Program-made: the position numbers and the translations under genes
The notes under the pieces: model-generated
The model's database searches: none
The model's input: the letters and a program-made list of their open reading frames with translations, nothing else
Told to the model about the DNA's origin: nothing
In this document: positions 18,629 to 28,124 of the stretch, piece by piece
How the letters are laid out: the number at the start of each line of letters is the position of its first letter
Position numbering within the stretch: position 1 is the stretch's first letter
Assembly: GCF_013426975.1 (NCBI RefSeq)
Contig: NZ_JACCPY010000023.1
Span: forward strand, 1 to 64,000
Direction: 5' to 3'
DNA: 64,000 bases
From: Sphaerotilus sulfidivorans
GTDB taxonomy: Bacteria > Pseudomonadota > Gammaproteobacteria > Burkholderiales > Burkholderiaceae_C

Positions 18629-19815
18629 GCGCTCTCCGCGATCCCCTGGCGCGCCGCTGCGACGACGCGATGCTCCAGGCCTTCGGCCAGCGGCCGGACT
18701 TCCATGTCCAGGCCCCCGGCCGCGTCAACCTGATCGGCGAGCACACCGACTACAACGACGGCTTCGTGCTGCCCTGCGCGATCGACTACCGCACCGTCAT
18801 CGCGGTGCGGCGGCGCCCGGACCGGCGGCTGCGGGTCGTCGCCGCCGACCTGCACGGCGAGACCGACGAGATCGACCTCGACGGCGACATCGCGCACCAC
18901 CCGACGCAGCAGTGGAGCGACTATGTGCGCGGCACGGTGCGCATGCTGCGCGAGCACCTCGCGGCCCACGGCCTGCGGCTGGCGGGCGCGGATCTGGCGA
19001 TCGCCGGCAATGTGCCGCAGGGCGCCGGACTGTCGTCCTCGGCGGCGCTGGAGGTGGCGGTCGGCCAGGTCTGGCGCCAGCTCGGCGGCCTGGACGATGC
19101 GCTGCTGTCGGCGGTCGACCTGGCGGTGCTGGCGCAGCGCGCCGAGAACCGCTTCGTCGGCGTCAACTGCGGGATCATGGACCAGATGATCTCCGCCTGC
19201 GGCCAGGCCGGCCACGCGCTGCTGATCGACTGCCGCCATCTGGCGCAGCGCCGTGCGGTGCCGATGCCCGCGGGCGTGGCAGTGATGATCGTGCACTCGC
19301 GGGTGCGCCGCGGCCTGGTCGACAGCGAGTACAACACCCGGCGCCAGCAGTGCGAGGCCGCGGCCGCGCACTACCGCGTGCCGGCGCTGCGCGATGTCGA
19401 CGAGACGCGGCTGACGCAGGACGCCGCCGGGCTGGATCCGCTCGTCTTCCGCCGCGCCCGCCACATCGTCACCGAGAACGCACGCACGCTGGCCGCGGCC
19501 CAGGCGCTGCAGGCCGGCGACCTGAAGCGCCTGGGCGAGCTGATGGCCGCCTCGCATGCCTCGATGCGCGACGACTTCGAGATCACCCATCCGGCCATCG
19601 ACCGGTTGGTCGAGATCGCGCAGGCGGCGATCGGGCCGCGGGGCGGCGCGCGCATGACCGGCGGCGGCTTCGGCGGCTGCATCGTCGCGGTGCTGCCGGA
19701 CGCGCAGGTGGCTGCGGTGCGCGCCGCGATCGAGGCCGGCTACCGCTCGCCCGAGGGCGAGCCGCCGGCGATCTGGATCAGCCATGCCGCCGACGGCAGC
19801 GGAGTGCTGCGATGA
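18625..19815 (+). CDS. galK: Galactokinase
   Basis: 396-residue GHMP kinase that phosphorylates alpha-D-galactose at C1. The galactokinase signature [16 protein letters not shown] (32-47) and the ATP loop [13 protein letters not shown] are intact. The third GHMP motif ([17 protein letters not shown]) lies near the C-terminus. ATG 18625 overlaps the galT stop; an in-frame ATG at 18613 is possible. Its own stop overlaps galM (ATGA). It receives the galactose released by the two galactosidases upstream. Confidence 0.95.
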   Translation: MSALRDPLARRCDDAMLQAFGQRPDFHVQAPGRVNLIGEHTDYNDGFVLPCAIDYRTVIAVRRRPDRRLRVVAADLHGETDEIDLDGDIAHHPTQQWSDYVRGTVRMLREHLAAHGLRLAGADLAIAGNVPQGAGLSSSAALEVAVGQVWRQLGGLDDALLSAVDLAVLAQRAENRFVGVNCGIMDQMISACGQAGHALLIDCRHLAQRRAVPMPAGVAVMIVHSRVRRGLVDSEYNTRRQQCEAAAAHYRVPALRDVDETRLTQDAAGLDPLVFRRARHIVTENARTLAAAQALQAGDLKRLGELMAASHASMRDDFEITHPAIDRLVEIAQAAIGPRGGARMTGGGFGGCIVAVLPDAQVAAVRAAIEAGYRSPEGEPPAIWISHAADGSGVLR

Positions 19816-20807
19816 AGCCGCTCCTGCTGTGCCTGCACGGCCCCGACGGCCTGGAGATCGCGCTGAGCCCGCTGGGCGCGTCCTGGCTGTCCTGCCGGGT
19901 GCCGGTCGACGGCGAGGCGCAGCCGCGCGAGGTGCTCGCCGGCGGCACGGATCCCGAAAATCCGCAGCGCCTGGCCTGCTACGCCGGCGCCACCGTCGGG
20001 CGCTGGGCCAACCGCATCGCCGGCGCGGTGCTGCGCCGCGACGGCCGCGTCTGGCCGCTGCTGCCGCACCCCGCCGGCTCGGCCCACCAGCTCCACGGCG
20101 GGCCGGACGGCTGGAGCCACCGGCTCTGGCGCGTCGAGGAGCAGGCGCCCGACCTGGCGGTCTTCGCGCTGCATTCGCCCGACGGCGACCAGGGATTTCC
20201 CGGCGCGGTCGAGGTGCGGGTGCGCTACCGCCTGCACCCGGGGCGGCGGCTGCGCATCGACTTCGAGGCCTGCGCCGACGCGCCCACGCCGCTGGCGATG
20301 ACGAACCACGCCTACTTCAACCTCGATGGCGTCGGCACCCCCGGCGACGCGCGTGCGCAGCGCCTGCGCCTGCATGCCGACGCCTGGATGCCGGTGGATG
20401 CCGCGCTGATCCCGACCGGCCCGCCGGTGGCGCTGGACGGCGAGATCCGCGCCGACGACCCGATGGATCTGCGCCGGCTCCGCGCTGCCGACGCCCGGCC
20501 GTTCGCGACCCATCCGGCCCTGGCGGCGGCCGGCGGCTACGACCACGGCTGGCGGCTGGCCGCCGGCCACGCGCAGGAGGCCGCGCGGCTGGTGTCGGCC
20601 GACGGCCGGCTGGCGATGAGCATCGCCACATCGATGCCGGCGCTGCAGTTCTACGACGGCCGCGCGCTGGCGCCGCCCTGCGCCGGCCTGGCGCTCGAGC
20701 CCGGCTGGCTGCCCGACAGCCTGGGCCGCGACGACACCGGCCAGCCCGATGCCTGGCTGCGTCCGGGCGTGCCGCGTCACGACTGGATCGAGTACCGCTT
20801 CGGCTGA
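19812..20807 (+). CDS. galM: Aldose 1-epimerase (galactose mutarotase)
   Basis: 331 residues. Interconverts beta and alpha galactose, which matters here because GH42 releases the beta anomer while galactokinase uses alpha. Family motifs present: [32 protein letters not shown] (catalytic His166) and LALEPGW (catalytic Glu near the C-terminus). Starts by a four-base overlap with galK and is the last gene of the operon. No galE (UDP-galactose 4-epimerase) follows, so that step must be encoded elsewhere. Confidence 0.92.
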   Translation: MKPLLLCLHGPDGLEIALSPLGASWLSCRVPVDGEAQPREVLAGGTDPENPQRLACYAGATVGRWANRIAGAVLRRDGRVWPLLPHPAGSAHQLHGGPDGWSHRLWRVEEQAPDLAVFALHSPDGDQGFPGAVEVRVRYRLHPGRRLRIDFEACADAPTPLAMTNHAYFNLDGVGTPGDARAQRLRLHADAWMPVDAALIPTGPPVALDGEIRADDPMDLRRLRAADARPFATHPALAAAGGYDHGWRLAAGHAQEAARLVSADGRLAMSIATSMPALQFYDGRALAPPCAGLALEPGWLPDSLGRDDTGQPDAWLRPGVPRHDWIEYRFG

Positions 20808-20839
20808 CAGGCTTGCAGGCCGGCCGCTAGACTGGCCGG
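20804..20839 (+). promoter_or_regulatory. Candidate leaderless promoter (CTGACA-N18-TAGACT) for metallophosphoesterase
   Basis: CTGACA at 20804-20809 and TAGACT at 20828-20833 resemble sigma-70 -35 and -10 boxes with an 18-base spacer. The A of the ATG at 20840 is seven bases past the -10 box, where transcription would be expected to start, and there is no Shine-Dalgarno. A short inverted repeat (CCGGCC/GGCCGG, 20820-20839) overlaps. The mRNA would be leaderless. The boxes are visible; use is inference. Confidence 0.4.
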
Positions 20840-21703
20840 ATGCGCCTGCAGATCCTCTCCGACCTTCATCTCGAGACCCAGCCGGACTGGACGGCCGCGC
20901 CGGCACCGGACGCCGACCTGCTGGTGCTGGCCGGCGACATCGGCTCCTACCAGCGCGGCTCGCGCCTGCAGGGCGACGATTTCGGCCTGGGCCGCTTCGC
21001 GCCGCGCCCCGGCTGGTCGCGGGTGCTGTTCGTGCCGGGCAACCACGAGTACGACGGCCTGGACCATGACGCCACCGGCCCGCGGCTGCAGGCGCTGTGC
21101 GCGCGGCTGGGCATCGAGTGGCTGGACCGGCGCATCCGGGTGATCGACGGCGTGCGCTTCATCGGCACGACGCTGTGGAGCGACTTCGCCGCGCTCGGCC
21201 ATCTGGACAAGGCGCTGCGCGCCGCCGACTGGTACCTCAGCCGCAACACCACGCTGCGCGAGGGCCGGCTGGTGATGGCCGCCGAGCTGCGCGGGATGGC
21301 GCTGGACTGCCAGCGCTGGCTGCGCGCGGCGCTGTGCGAGCCGCATGACGGACCGACGGTGGTGGTCAGCCATTTCGCGCCGACGCTCGACAGCGCCGAC
21401 CCGCGCTACGGCATGGTTCCGGGCACCGCAGGCTTCTGCAACACGCTCGACGAGCTGCTGCCGCTGGCCGACCTGTGGATCCACGGCCACCTGCACTGCC
21501 CGGTCGACGTGACGCGCGCGGGCTGCCGCATCGTCTGCAACGCGCTGGGCTATGTGCACAAGAGCGAGCAGGACGGCCACCGGCCCGGCTGGTGCGTCGA
21601 GGTGCCCCGGCCTTCGGCCGAGGCGCTCACAGCGCGACGGCGTGCAGCCGCATCGCTCCGAGCGTCCGGCGTGCGGGTTCCAGCAGATGCAGGTGGTGGG
21701 TGA
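20840..21703 (+). CDS. Metallophosphoesterase (calcineurin-like)
   Basis: 287 residues with the metal-site motifs of calcineurin-like phosphoesterases in order: SDLHLET (7-13), LAGDIGS, VPGNHEYDG, VVSHFAPT and GHLHCPVD. The substrate is unknown; members of this group hydrolyse nucleotides or other phosphoesters. No signal peptide, so cytoplasmic. It does not continue the gal operon by overlap and has a possible promoter of its own. Its last 77 bases are antisense to the end of the yhaN-like gene on the other strand, an unusual convergent overlap. The frame may in practice end usefully near LTARRRAAASL. Confidence 0.85.
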   Translation: MRLQILSDLHLETQPDWTAAPAPDADLLVLAGDIGSYQRGSRLQGDDFGLGRFAPRPGWSRVLFVPGNHEYDGLDHDATGPRLQALCARLGIEWLDRRIRVIDGVRFIGTTLWSDFAALGHLDKALRAADWYLSRNTTLREGRLVMAAELRGMALDCQRWLRAALCEPHDGPTVVVSHFAPTLDSADPRYGMVPGTAGFCNTLDELLPLADLWIHGHLHCPVDVTRAGCRIVCNALGYVHKSEQDGHRPGWCVEVPRPSAEALTARRRAAASLRASGVRVPADAGGG

Positions 21704-24700
21704 AGACGATGATCTGCCCGCCATCGCCCTCGCAGGCCTCGGCCAGCGCCTGAAGCACCCGCAGCGCCCGGCCGTCGTCCGAGGTCATCAGCACATCGTC
21801 GAGCACCATCGGCAGCAGCAGGCCGCGCGCGCGCTGCTGCGCCAGCGCCGCCAGCCGCAGCGCCAGGTGAAGCTGGTCGCGCGTGCCTTCGCTCATCGCC
21901 TCGACGCCGATGGCGCGGCCGCCGCGCCGGCGGGCCTGCAGCACCGCAGGCGCGTCGTCGTCGCCGGCCTCGGTCTCGAGCCGCTCGAACTCGCCGCCGG
22001 TCATCGCCGCGAACAGCGTGGAGGCGGCACCGAGCATCGGCCCCTGGCTGCGCTCGCGAAAGCGCTGCATCGACTGCGCCAGCAGCGCATGCGCCAGCCG
22101 CGCGCGCATCCAGTGCGGCAGCTCGGCGCGCACCGTGGCGGCGGCCTGCTCCAGCCCTTCGCGCGCCTGCACCGCGCGGTCGTCGCCGTCGATCGCGTCG
22201 AGCGCGCGCCGCGCCAGCTCGTCGGCCGCACGCGCCTGCTCGAGCGCCTCGTCGGCCTCGGCCAGGCGGCGCTCGAGCCGGAGCACCGCCTGGGCAGGAT
22301 CGGCAGCCCCGGACTCGTCCGCCGGCGATGCGCAGGCCAGACGGGCGCGCAGGCCGGCCTCGTCGTCGCGCGAGGCCTCGGCCAGCATCGCGCCGGTGCG
22401 CGCCAGGCGCAGCACGGCCTCGCGCTGCTGCTGCCACTGGGCCTCACGCTGCGGCAGCAGCTCGGGCGAGGCCACGCCGGCGCGCTCGCACAGCCGCCCC
22501 AGCTGCGCCTGCACCGCAGCCAGCGCCGCGCTGTCGGCCGCCAGGCGCTCGTCGGCCTGCTGGCGCTGCTGCTGCAGCCGGGCGCGCTCACCCTCGACCG
22601 CACGCGCCTCGCCCAGCCGGGCCGCGAGCCGGTCGATCCAGCCGCGCAGCGCCTCGCCGGCCGGCGCCGGCTCGGCCAGCGCCGCAGCCAGCACGGCGGC
22701 GCGCTCCTGCAGATCGGTCTCGACCAGCCGCGCCTGCGCCAGGCGCTGGCGCTGCAGTTCACGCTGCTCGGCCAGCGTGCGCAGCCGCTCGCCCGCCTGG
22801 CGGCGCGCATTCGCCAGCGCCAGCGCCTGCAGGGCATTCTCGGGCAGCAAGACGCCGCGGCCGTCCTCGTCGAGCAGGGCCTGCAGCGCCGCATGCGCCT
22901 GGCGCTCGGCGGCACGGCGCTGGGCGGTCTGGCGCGCCAGCCGCTCCAGGCGCTGCTGCGCCGCCTGATGCGCGCTGCGCTGCGCCTCCAGCGCGGTCTG
23001 CCGCTCGCGCAGGGCCTGCAGCCGCGCACGCGCCTGGCCCAGCAGCGCGGCCGCATCGTCCGGTGCGACGCCGGCCGGCATCGGGCCCAGCGCCTCGCGC
23101 AGCTCGGCCGCGGCGGCCTGCACCCGGCGGTCGAGCGCCTGCAGCGCCTCGTCGACCGACTGCAGCGCCTGCACCGCCTCGAGGTGGCGCGCCTGGTGCT
23201 GCTGCCACTCGCGCAGCGCCTGCGGCGCCAGCTGCGGCAGGCCGGCTGCGGCCAGCGTCTCGTCCCAGATGCGGTTCTGGCGCTCGAGATCGCGCTGCAG
23301 CGCCTGCCGCTGCATGTCCAGCACCGCCCGGTCCTCGTCCAGCTCGGCCAGCGAGCGCTGCAGCGCCTGCAGCCGGGCCGCACGCTCGCCGTCGCGGCTG
23401 CGGCCGTCCGCCAGGCGGTCGGCATGGTCGAGCAGCTGCGCGAACAGCGCCCGGTCCTCGGTCGAAGGCGCCGCCGGGCCGTCGGCCAGCCTCCGCCACA
23501 GCGCGTCGCGCACCCGGCGCGCCTCGGCAATGTCGTCATCGGTCGGCACTGCGCCGGCGGCCAGCAGCTGGGCGCGCTCGGCCGCACGACCGCGCCGCGC
23601 CTCGTCGATCTGGTCGATGCGCTGTGCCAGCGCGGCCAGGCGGGTGGCCGCGGCCTCGCGCTCGCGCAGCGCCTGGTCGATGTCGGCCTCCAGGCGCGGA
23701 CATGCGGTCAGCGCCCGGCTCGCCATCGCCGCGCCGCCGAGCTGCAGCGCGGTGCGCTGCAGCGTCTCGTGGCGCTCGGCACGCTGGCGCTCCAGCGCCT
23801 CGCGGCCAGCCAGAAGCGCCACCTCCGGCGCCAGCCGGTCGCAGCGCTGCTGCAGCGCCTGCACCTGCGTGGCCAGCGCGGCCGGCGGCTCGGTCAGATC
23901 GGACGGCGAGGTCTCGGCCCCCCGCTCGGCCGCCAGATCATCAAGATGCTGGGCCAGGGCACGCGCCTGCTCCTGCAGCTGCGCGGTGGCGGCTTCCATG
24001 CGCGCCTGCCAGGCCGCGTCGGGGCGCCGCGCCAGCAGCGCCTGCACGCCCGCGCCCGGCTCGAGCGCCTGCGCGGCCGCCTCGAGCTGCCGATCCAGCG
24101 CCTGCCCTTGCTGCTCGAGCTCGCGGCACTGCAGCCGCGCCGCCTCCAGGCCGTCGGCGGCGGCGACCAGGCGGTCGATGCCGGCGGCCTGCTCGAGCCA
24201 GCGCGGCGTGCCCGCCGGCAGCGCCTGCAGCTGCTCGTCGAGCCGGGCGCGCAGCGCCTGCTGCGCGGCGCGGGCGGTCTGCAGCTCATGCTCGCGGGTC
24301 TGCAGCGCGATGCGCTGGCGCGGCAGATCCTCGTCGGGCGGCGGCAGCAGCGACAGCGCGGCCAGCTCGGCGCGGGTGTCGTCGAGCGTGCGCAGCAGCG
24401 GCGCCACCGCGATGCGCTCGCGCAGGTCGCGCAGCGCCAGATCGGCCGCGGCGCGGTTCTCGCGGGCGCGCTCCAGCGCGGCCTGGGTCTCGTCGGCACG
24501 CTGGCGCAGCGCGGCCCATTCGGCCGGACGCAACTGCGCGGCACGCAGCGCCTCATGCTGCTCGCGGTGGCGGCGCAGCGCGATGTTGACGCTGCCGGTG
24601 CTGCCGCGCGGCACCAGGCGCGAGCGCGCCTGCTGGTCGAGGCGGTCCAGCACCGTGCGCAGGCTGTGCACGCCGGCACTGGCCTCGAACAGCGCCGCAC

Positions 24701-25136
24701 CGATCTCGCCCTGGCCGGCCAGCAGCTGCTCGCCGCCGGCACGCAGGCGCTGGTGATCGAGCGCGAACATAAGATCGTGGTCGGCGCGCTTCAGGCCGCC
24801 GGTGAGCTGCAGCTCCAGGTCGGCCGAGGCCGGCAGGCTGCCGCCGTCGGGTGCCACGACGGACAGGGTCGGCTCGCGGCCCTTGCGCCGCAGCAGCTGC
24901 AGCTCGCGCCCCTCGCGGTCGAGCACCACCGCGCCGAGCGCCATGCGCGCATGCTCGTGCACGAAGTTGTCGGCGCTGCGATGCTCGATGCCGAAACGCA
25001 GCGCCGTCAGCGCCCGCAGCATCGAGGACTTGCCGGCCTCGTTCGGACCGGCCAGCAGCGTCAGGCCGGGGCCGAAGTCGATCCAGCGGTCGGTGAACGG
25101 CCCGAAGGCCTGCAGATGCAGTCGGCGCAGTCTCAC
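21627..25136 (-). CDS. yhaN: YhaN-like SMC/Rad50-type AAA ATPase
   Basis: 1169-residue SbcC/Rad50-like protein. N-terminal half of the ATPase head: MRLRRLHLQAFGPFTDRW, Walker A GPNEAGKSS (30-38), and the YhaN-specific RSADNFVHEHARMALGA. Two very long coiled-coil arms (about 190-550 and 600-1010), full of A, R, Q, E and L, flank a middle section. The C-terminal head carries the signature AMSEGTRDQLHLALRLAAL and Walker B/D-loop MVLDDVLMTSDD. GTG start at 25136 with GAGG five bases upstream, seven bases after the partner nuclease gene stops. With YhaO it should form a Mre11-Rad50-type DNA-end processing complex. Bacillus yhaN/yhaO (sbcFE) is the nearest named pair I know. Confidence 0.85.
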   Translation of the reverse strand: MRLRRLHLQAFGPFTDRWIDFGPGLTLLAGPNEAGKSSMLRALTALRFGIEHRSADNFVHEHARMALGAVVLDREGRELQLLRRKGREPTLSVVAPDGGSLPASADLELQLTGGLKRADHDLMFALDHQRLRAGGEQLLAGQGEIGAALFEASAGVHSLRTVLDRLDQQARSRLVPRGSTGSVNIALRRHREQHEALRAAQLRPAEWAALRQRADETQAALERARENRAAADLALRDLRERIAVAPLLRTLDDTRAELAALSLLPPPDEDLPRQRIALQTREHELQTARAAQQALRARLDEQLQALPAGTPRWLEQAAGIDRLVAAADGLEAARLQCRELEQQGQALDRQLEAAAQALEPGAGVQALLARRPDAAWQARMEAATAQLQEQARALAQHLDDLAAERGAETSPSDLTEPPAALATQVQALQQRCDRLAPEVALLAGREALERQRAERHETLQRTALQLGGAAMASRALTACPRLEADIDQALREREAAATRLAALAQRIDQIDEARRGRAAERAQLLAAGAVPTDDDIAEARRVRDALWRRLADGPAAPSTEDRALFAQLLDHADRLADGRSRDGERAARLQALQRSLAELDEDRAVLDMQRQALQRDLERQNRIWDETLAAAGLPQLAPQALREWQQHQARHLEAVQALQSVDEALQALDRRVQAAAAELREALGPMPAGVAPDDAAALLGQARARLQALRERQTALEAQRSAHQAAQQRLERLARQTAQRRAAERQAHAALQALLDEDGRGVLLPENALQALALANARRQAGERLRTLAEQRELQRQRLAQARLVETDLQERAAVLAAALAEPAPAGEALRGWIDRLAARLGEARAVEGERARLQQQRQQADERLAADSAALAAVQAQLGRLCERAGVASPELLPQREAQWQQQREAVLRLARTGAMLAEASRDDEAGLRARLACASPADESGAADPAQAVLRLERRLAEADEALEQARAADELARRALDAIDGDDRAVQAREGLEQAAATVRAELPHWMRARLAHALLAQSMQRFRERSQGPMLGAASTLFAAMTGGEFERLETEAGDDDAPAVLQARRRGGRAIGVEAMSEGTRDQLHLALRLAALAQQRARGLLLPMVLDDVLMTSDDGRALRVLQALAEACEGDGGQIIVFTHHLHLLEPARRTLGAMRLHAVAL

Positions 25137-25143
25137 CGCCGCC

Positions 25144-26442
25144 TCATGTCGTCAGATCGCGGCCCAGCTGCGCCAGCACCATCGCCTCGGCATCGAGCAG
25201 CAGCACGCGCCAGCTCGCCTCGTCAAGGCGCTCCGGGCGCAGATCGGCCAGTTCGGCGGGAAGATTCGCGCCGGCTCCGAGCGCCGCCTCGGCCCAGGTG
25301 CGCAGCGCCTGCGGATCGGCCAGCAGCCGGTCGACCTCGCGCAGCACCTCGCCGAGCGCATCGTCGCGCGCAGCCAGCGCGCCCCGGTCCAGCGGCGAGG
25401 CCAGCTCGACGCGGACCTGCTCGATCCACAGCCGCCCGGCCTGCTGCAGCGCCTGGGCGCGCACCGCGGCCTCCAGCAGGCCCGGCTGTGCGGCCTCGGC
25501 GCCGTGCAGCCGGCTTCTGCCGCGCAGCACCACACGCACGCAGTGCAGGCGCGAGGCCGCGCCCGCGTCGACACCGACCGCACGCCCCGGCCCGGCCTCG
25601 CCGGCCAGCAAGGCCTCGAAGGCCGGATCGATGCGCTGCGCCAGCGCTTCCAGATCGTCGATGCCGCCCAGGTCCAGCTCGAGCCGGTGCCAGCGCAGCA
25701 CATCGAGCACCACCGGCTCATGGCGCACGATGCGCCCGTGCTCGATCTCGACCAGTTCGCAGCCTTTCGGGCCGGTCTCGCGGGCATGCCGGCCCTGGAG
25801 ATTGCCGGGATACACGATGCAAGGCGAGGATTCCCGGACCACCTGACGCTGATGGATATGTCCCAAGGCCCAGTAGTCGTAACCGGTTGCAATCAGGCGG
25901 GCTTCGGTGGTCGGCGCATACGGATCATGATCCGGATTGCCGGTCAGGCTGGTGTGCAGCAGCCCGATATTGAATCGCCCGGGCACGGGCGGCGGATATC
26001 CGGGCAGCAGATCCTCGGTCACTGCAGGCTTCGAGAAGCTGCGACCATGGATCGCCACCCCCGAATCCGGCAGATCGACGGTGCCGCCGCGCCGGGATTC
26101 GAAGACATGCACATGCGCCATCGGCGGCAATTGCCGGGTGATGCGACTTTCCGCATCATGATTTCCCCGGACGATGAACACCCGGATATCCCGGCTGGCC
26201 AGCCGGTTCATCTGCTGGTGAAAAAACAGCCCGGTGCGGAAATCATCCCAGTCGCCGTCATAGAGATCGCCGGCAATCAGCAGCGCCTGGACCTCGCGCT
26301 CGATCGCCAGATCGACCAGGGCGATCAGCGCACGCCGGGTGGCCGAGCGCAGCGGTTCGACCGGCGCGCCTTCATGTCGGTCCAGCCCGCGCAGCGGACT
26401 GTCGAGATGCAGATCCGCCGCATGAAGAAAACGCCAGCGCAT
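25144..26442 (-). CDS. yhaO: YhaO-like DNA repair exonuclease (Mre11/SbcD-type metallophosphoesterase)
   Basis: 432 residues. The N-terminal phosphoesterase domain has the five Mre11/SbcD motifs: HAADLHLDSPLRGL (7-20), LLIAGDLYDGDWDD, VRGNHDAES, a histidine in NIGLLHTSLTG, and GHIHQRQVV. The C-terminal half is the capping/partner-binding region. The phrase DLHLDSPLRGL is typical of YhaO proteins. It is the first gene of a two-gene operon with the yhaN-like ATPase (seven-base gap). Expected role: manganese-dependent nuclease for double-strand break or hairpin ends. ATG 26442 begins MRWRFLHAADLHLDS, a normal start. Confidence 0.88.
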   Translation of the reverse strand: MRWRFLHAADLHLDSPLRGLDRHEGAPVEPLRSATRRALIALVDLAIEREVQALLIAGDLYDGDWDDFRTGLFFHQQMNRLASRDIRVFIVRGNHDAESRITRQLPPMAHVHVFESRRGGTVDLPDSGVAIHGRSFSKPAVTEDLLPGYPPPVPGRFNIGLLHTSLTGNPDHDPYAPTTEARLIATGYDYWALGHIHQRQVVRESSPCIVYPGNLQGRHARETGPKGCELVEIEHGRIVRHEPVVLDVLRWHRLELDLGGIDDLEALAQRIDPAFEALLAGEAGPGRAVGVDAGAASRLHCVRVVLRGRSRLHGAEAAQPGLLEAAVRAQALQQAGRLWIEQVRVELASPLDRGALAARDDALGEVLREVDRLLADPQALRTWAEAALGAGANLPAELADLRPERLDEASWRVLLLDAEAMVLAQLGRDLTT

Positions 26443-26492
26443 CGATGCAAGTGATCAGCAGGCCGTGGCAGGCGACGTCATGTCGCTCGCGC

Positions 26493-26855
26493 TCACTCGG
26501 CGGCGGGCGCCTCGACCAGGAATTCCTCGAGCGAGCGGCCGGCTTCCAGCGCACTGGTCAGCCAGCGCGGCTTCAGGCCACGGCCGGTCCAGGTCGAGCC
26601 GGTCTCGGCATCGCGGTACTTGATCGCGACCTTGGACGGCTCGCGGGTCTTGCCCTCGGCGGCGGCTCGGCTGCCCCGGCCGGCCGGGGTTTCCAGATCG
26701 GACACCGTCAGACCATGCTGGGCCATCATGGCCTTGATCTCGGCGATCACGCCGGCGCGCTGCGAGGAGCGGAATTCCTCGATGGAGCGGGCAATTTCTT
26801 CCTGCTGCTTGCGCAGTTCTTCCTGCTTGGCGCGCAGGTCCTGGAGGGTCGTCAT
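26493..26855 (-). CDS. H-NS family nucleoid-associated protein
   Basis: 120 residues, the size of betaproteobacterial H-NS-like proteins. The N-terminal third is a coiled coil (LRAKQEELRKQQEEIARSI) for oligomerisation. The C-terminal DNA-binding motif TWTGRGLKPRWLTSAL matches the TWxGRGxxPxW consensus that reads the minor groove of AT-rich DNA. Such proteins silence horizontally acquired genes. ATG 26855 chosen as it starts MTTLQDLRAKQ; the frame is open upstream. No partner gene; it may form a run with dusA upstream (171-base gap holding the hairpin TCCCGGG/CCCGGGA at 26945-26965). Confidence 0.88.
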   Translation of the reverse strand: MTTLQDLRAKQEELRKQQEEIARSIEEFRSSQRAGVIAEIKAMMAQHGLTVSDLETPAGRGSRAAAEGKTREPSKVAIKYRDAETGSTWTGRGLKPRWLTSALEAGRSLEEFLVEAPAAE

Positions 26856-27026
26856 GGCAGAGGCATTCCAAGGCGTTCGAGCACATGCTCGGCGCGGAGT
26901 ATGCCCGAATTGCCCGCAGGTACGGAAATATTTCAGGCTTGAATTCCCGGGCACCCCACCCGGGATTCCCTGGAGTCGCGTGAAATGTCGCGGCTTTCCT
27001 TCCCTTGTTCCTGGCGATGCGCCGGG

Positions 27027-28052
27027 TCAATTCGATGCCGAACCCGCCTGACGAGCCAGATCATGGAATCGACGGGCCAGTTCGGAGGGGCGCGCCTCGC
27101 GGTGGCGGTGATCGGACCAGAACTGGCGCCAGATCCGGGCACCACGCTGGCCATTCCACAGCCCGAGCGCATGGCGCATCGCGGTCGGCCAGGGTCGGCC
27201 GCCCGCCTGAACGCCGTCCAGATATTCGATCCAGGCCGATTCGACCGCCTCGCGCGAGGCCGCCGGCCCCGGCTCGCCGAAGAATCGCGCATCCCAGCCG
27301 GCCATCTGCCAGGGCTCGTGATAGGCCTGCCGGCCGACCATCACCCCGTCGACATGGGCCAGATGCTGCGCGATCTCGTCGTCGTCGCGGATGCCGCCGT
27401 TGATGACGATGGTCAGTGCGGGAAAATCGCGCTTGAGCTGCCAGACCCATTCATGGCGCAGCGGCGGAATCTCGCGGTTCTCCTTCGGACTCAGGCCTTT
27501 CAGCCAGGCATTGCGCGCGTGCACGATGAAGACCTCGCAGCCGGCCTCGGCGATCTGCCCCACGAAGTCGCGCACGAAATCGTAGGACTCGATGCGGTCG
27601 ATGCCGATGCGGTGCTTGACCGTGATCGGCAGGTCGACCGCATCGCGCATCGCGCGCACGCCGTCGGCCACCGTGGCCGGCTCGGCCATCAGGCAGGCGC
27701 CGAAGGCGCCGCGCTGCACCCGCTCGCTCGGGCAGCCGCAGTTCAGGTTGACCTCGTCATAGCCCCATGTCGCCGCCAGCCGCGCGCAGGCGGCCAGGTC
27801 GGCCGGCTCGCTGCCGCCGAGCTGCAGCGCCACCGGATGCTCGATCTCGCCGAAGTCGAGATGGCGCGACTGGTCGCCGTGCAGCAGCGCGCCGGTGGTG
27901 ACCATCTCGGTGTAGAGCCGGGTGCGGCGGGTCAGCAGGCGGTGGAAATGGCGGCAGTGACGGTCGGTCCAGTCCAGCATCGGCGCGACGGACAGGCGCC
28001 AGGGGGACAGCGGAGCGGCGGCAGGCGCTGCGGCAAGAATCGGTTCGGACAT
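27027..28052 (-). CDS. dusA: tRNA-dihydrouridine synthase A
   Basis: 341-residue FMN enzyme that reduces uridines in the tRNA D-loop (U20/U20a for DusA). The DusA-type N-terminus SVAPMLDWTDRHCRHFHRLL, the catalytic-cysteine motif NLNCGCPSERVQRGAFG (about residues 102-118), the conserved KHRIGID loop and FMN-binding INGGIRDDDE are all present. ATG 28052. No coupling to neighbours is evident; the next gene upstream on this strand ends 72 bases before it. Confidence 0.95.
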   Translation of the reverse strand: MSEPILAAAPAAAPLSPWRLSVAPMLDWTDRHCRHFHRLLTRRTRLYTEMVTTGALLHGDQSRHLDFGEIEHPVALQLGGSEPADLAACARLAATWGYDEVNLNCGCPSERVQRGAFGACLMAEPATVADGVRAMRDAVDLPITVKHRIGIDRIESYDFVRDFVGQIAEAGCEVFIVHARNAWLKGLSPKENREIPPLRHEWVWQLKRDFPALTIVINGGIRDDDEIAQHLAHVDGVMVGRQAYHEPWQMAGWDARFFGEPGPAASREAVESAWIEYLDGVQAGGRPWPTAMRHALGLWNGQRGARIWRQFWSDHRHREARPSELARRFHDLARQAGSASN

Positions 28053-28124
28053 CGGCAGGGGCCCGGTGGGCCGGGAAGACGGGGCCGGAAAGACGAGCCC
28101 GGCGGGAGCGCGATTCTGACCGAT

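Noticed and set aside
21552-25973. 1473-codon open frame on the plus strand
   Set aside because: Antisense to the yhaN-like gene. Composition is Arg/Gln/Leu-rich shadow sequence and carries no recognisable domain, whereas the minus strand has clear SMC motifs.
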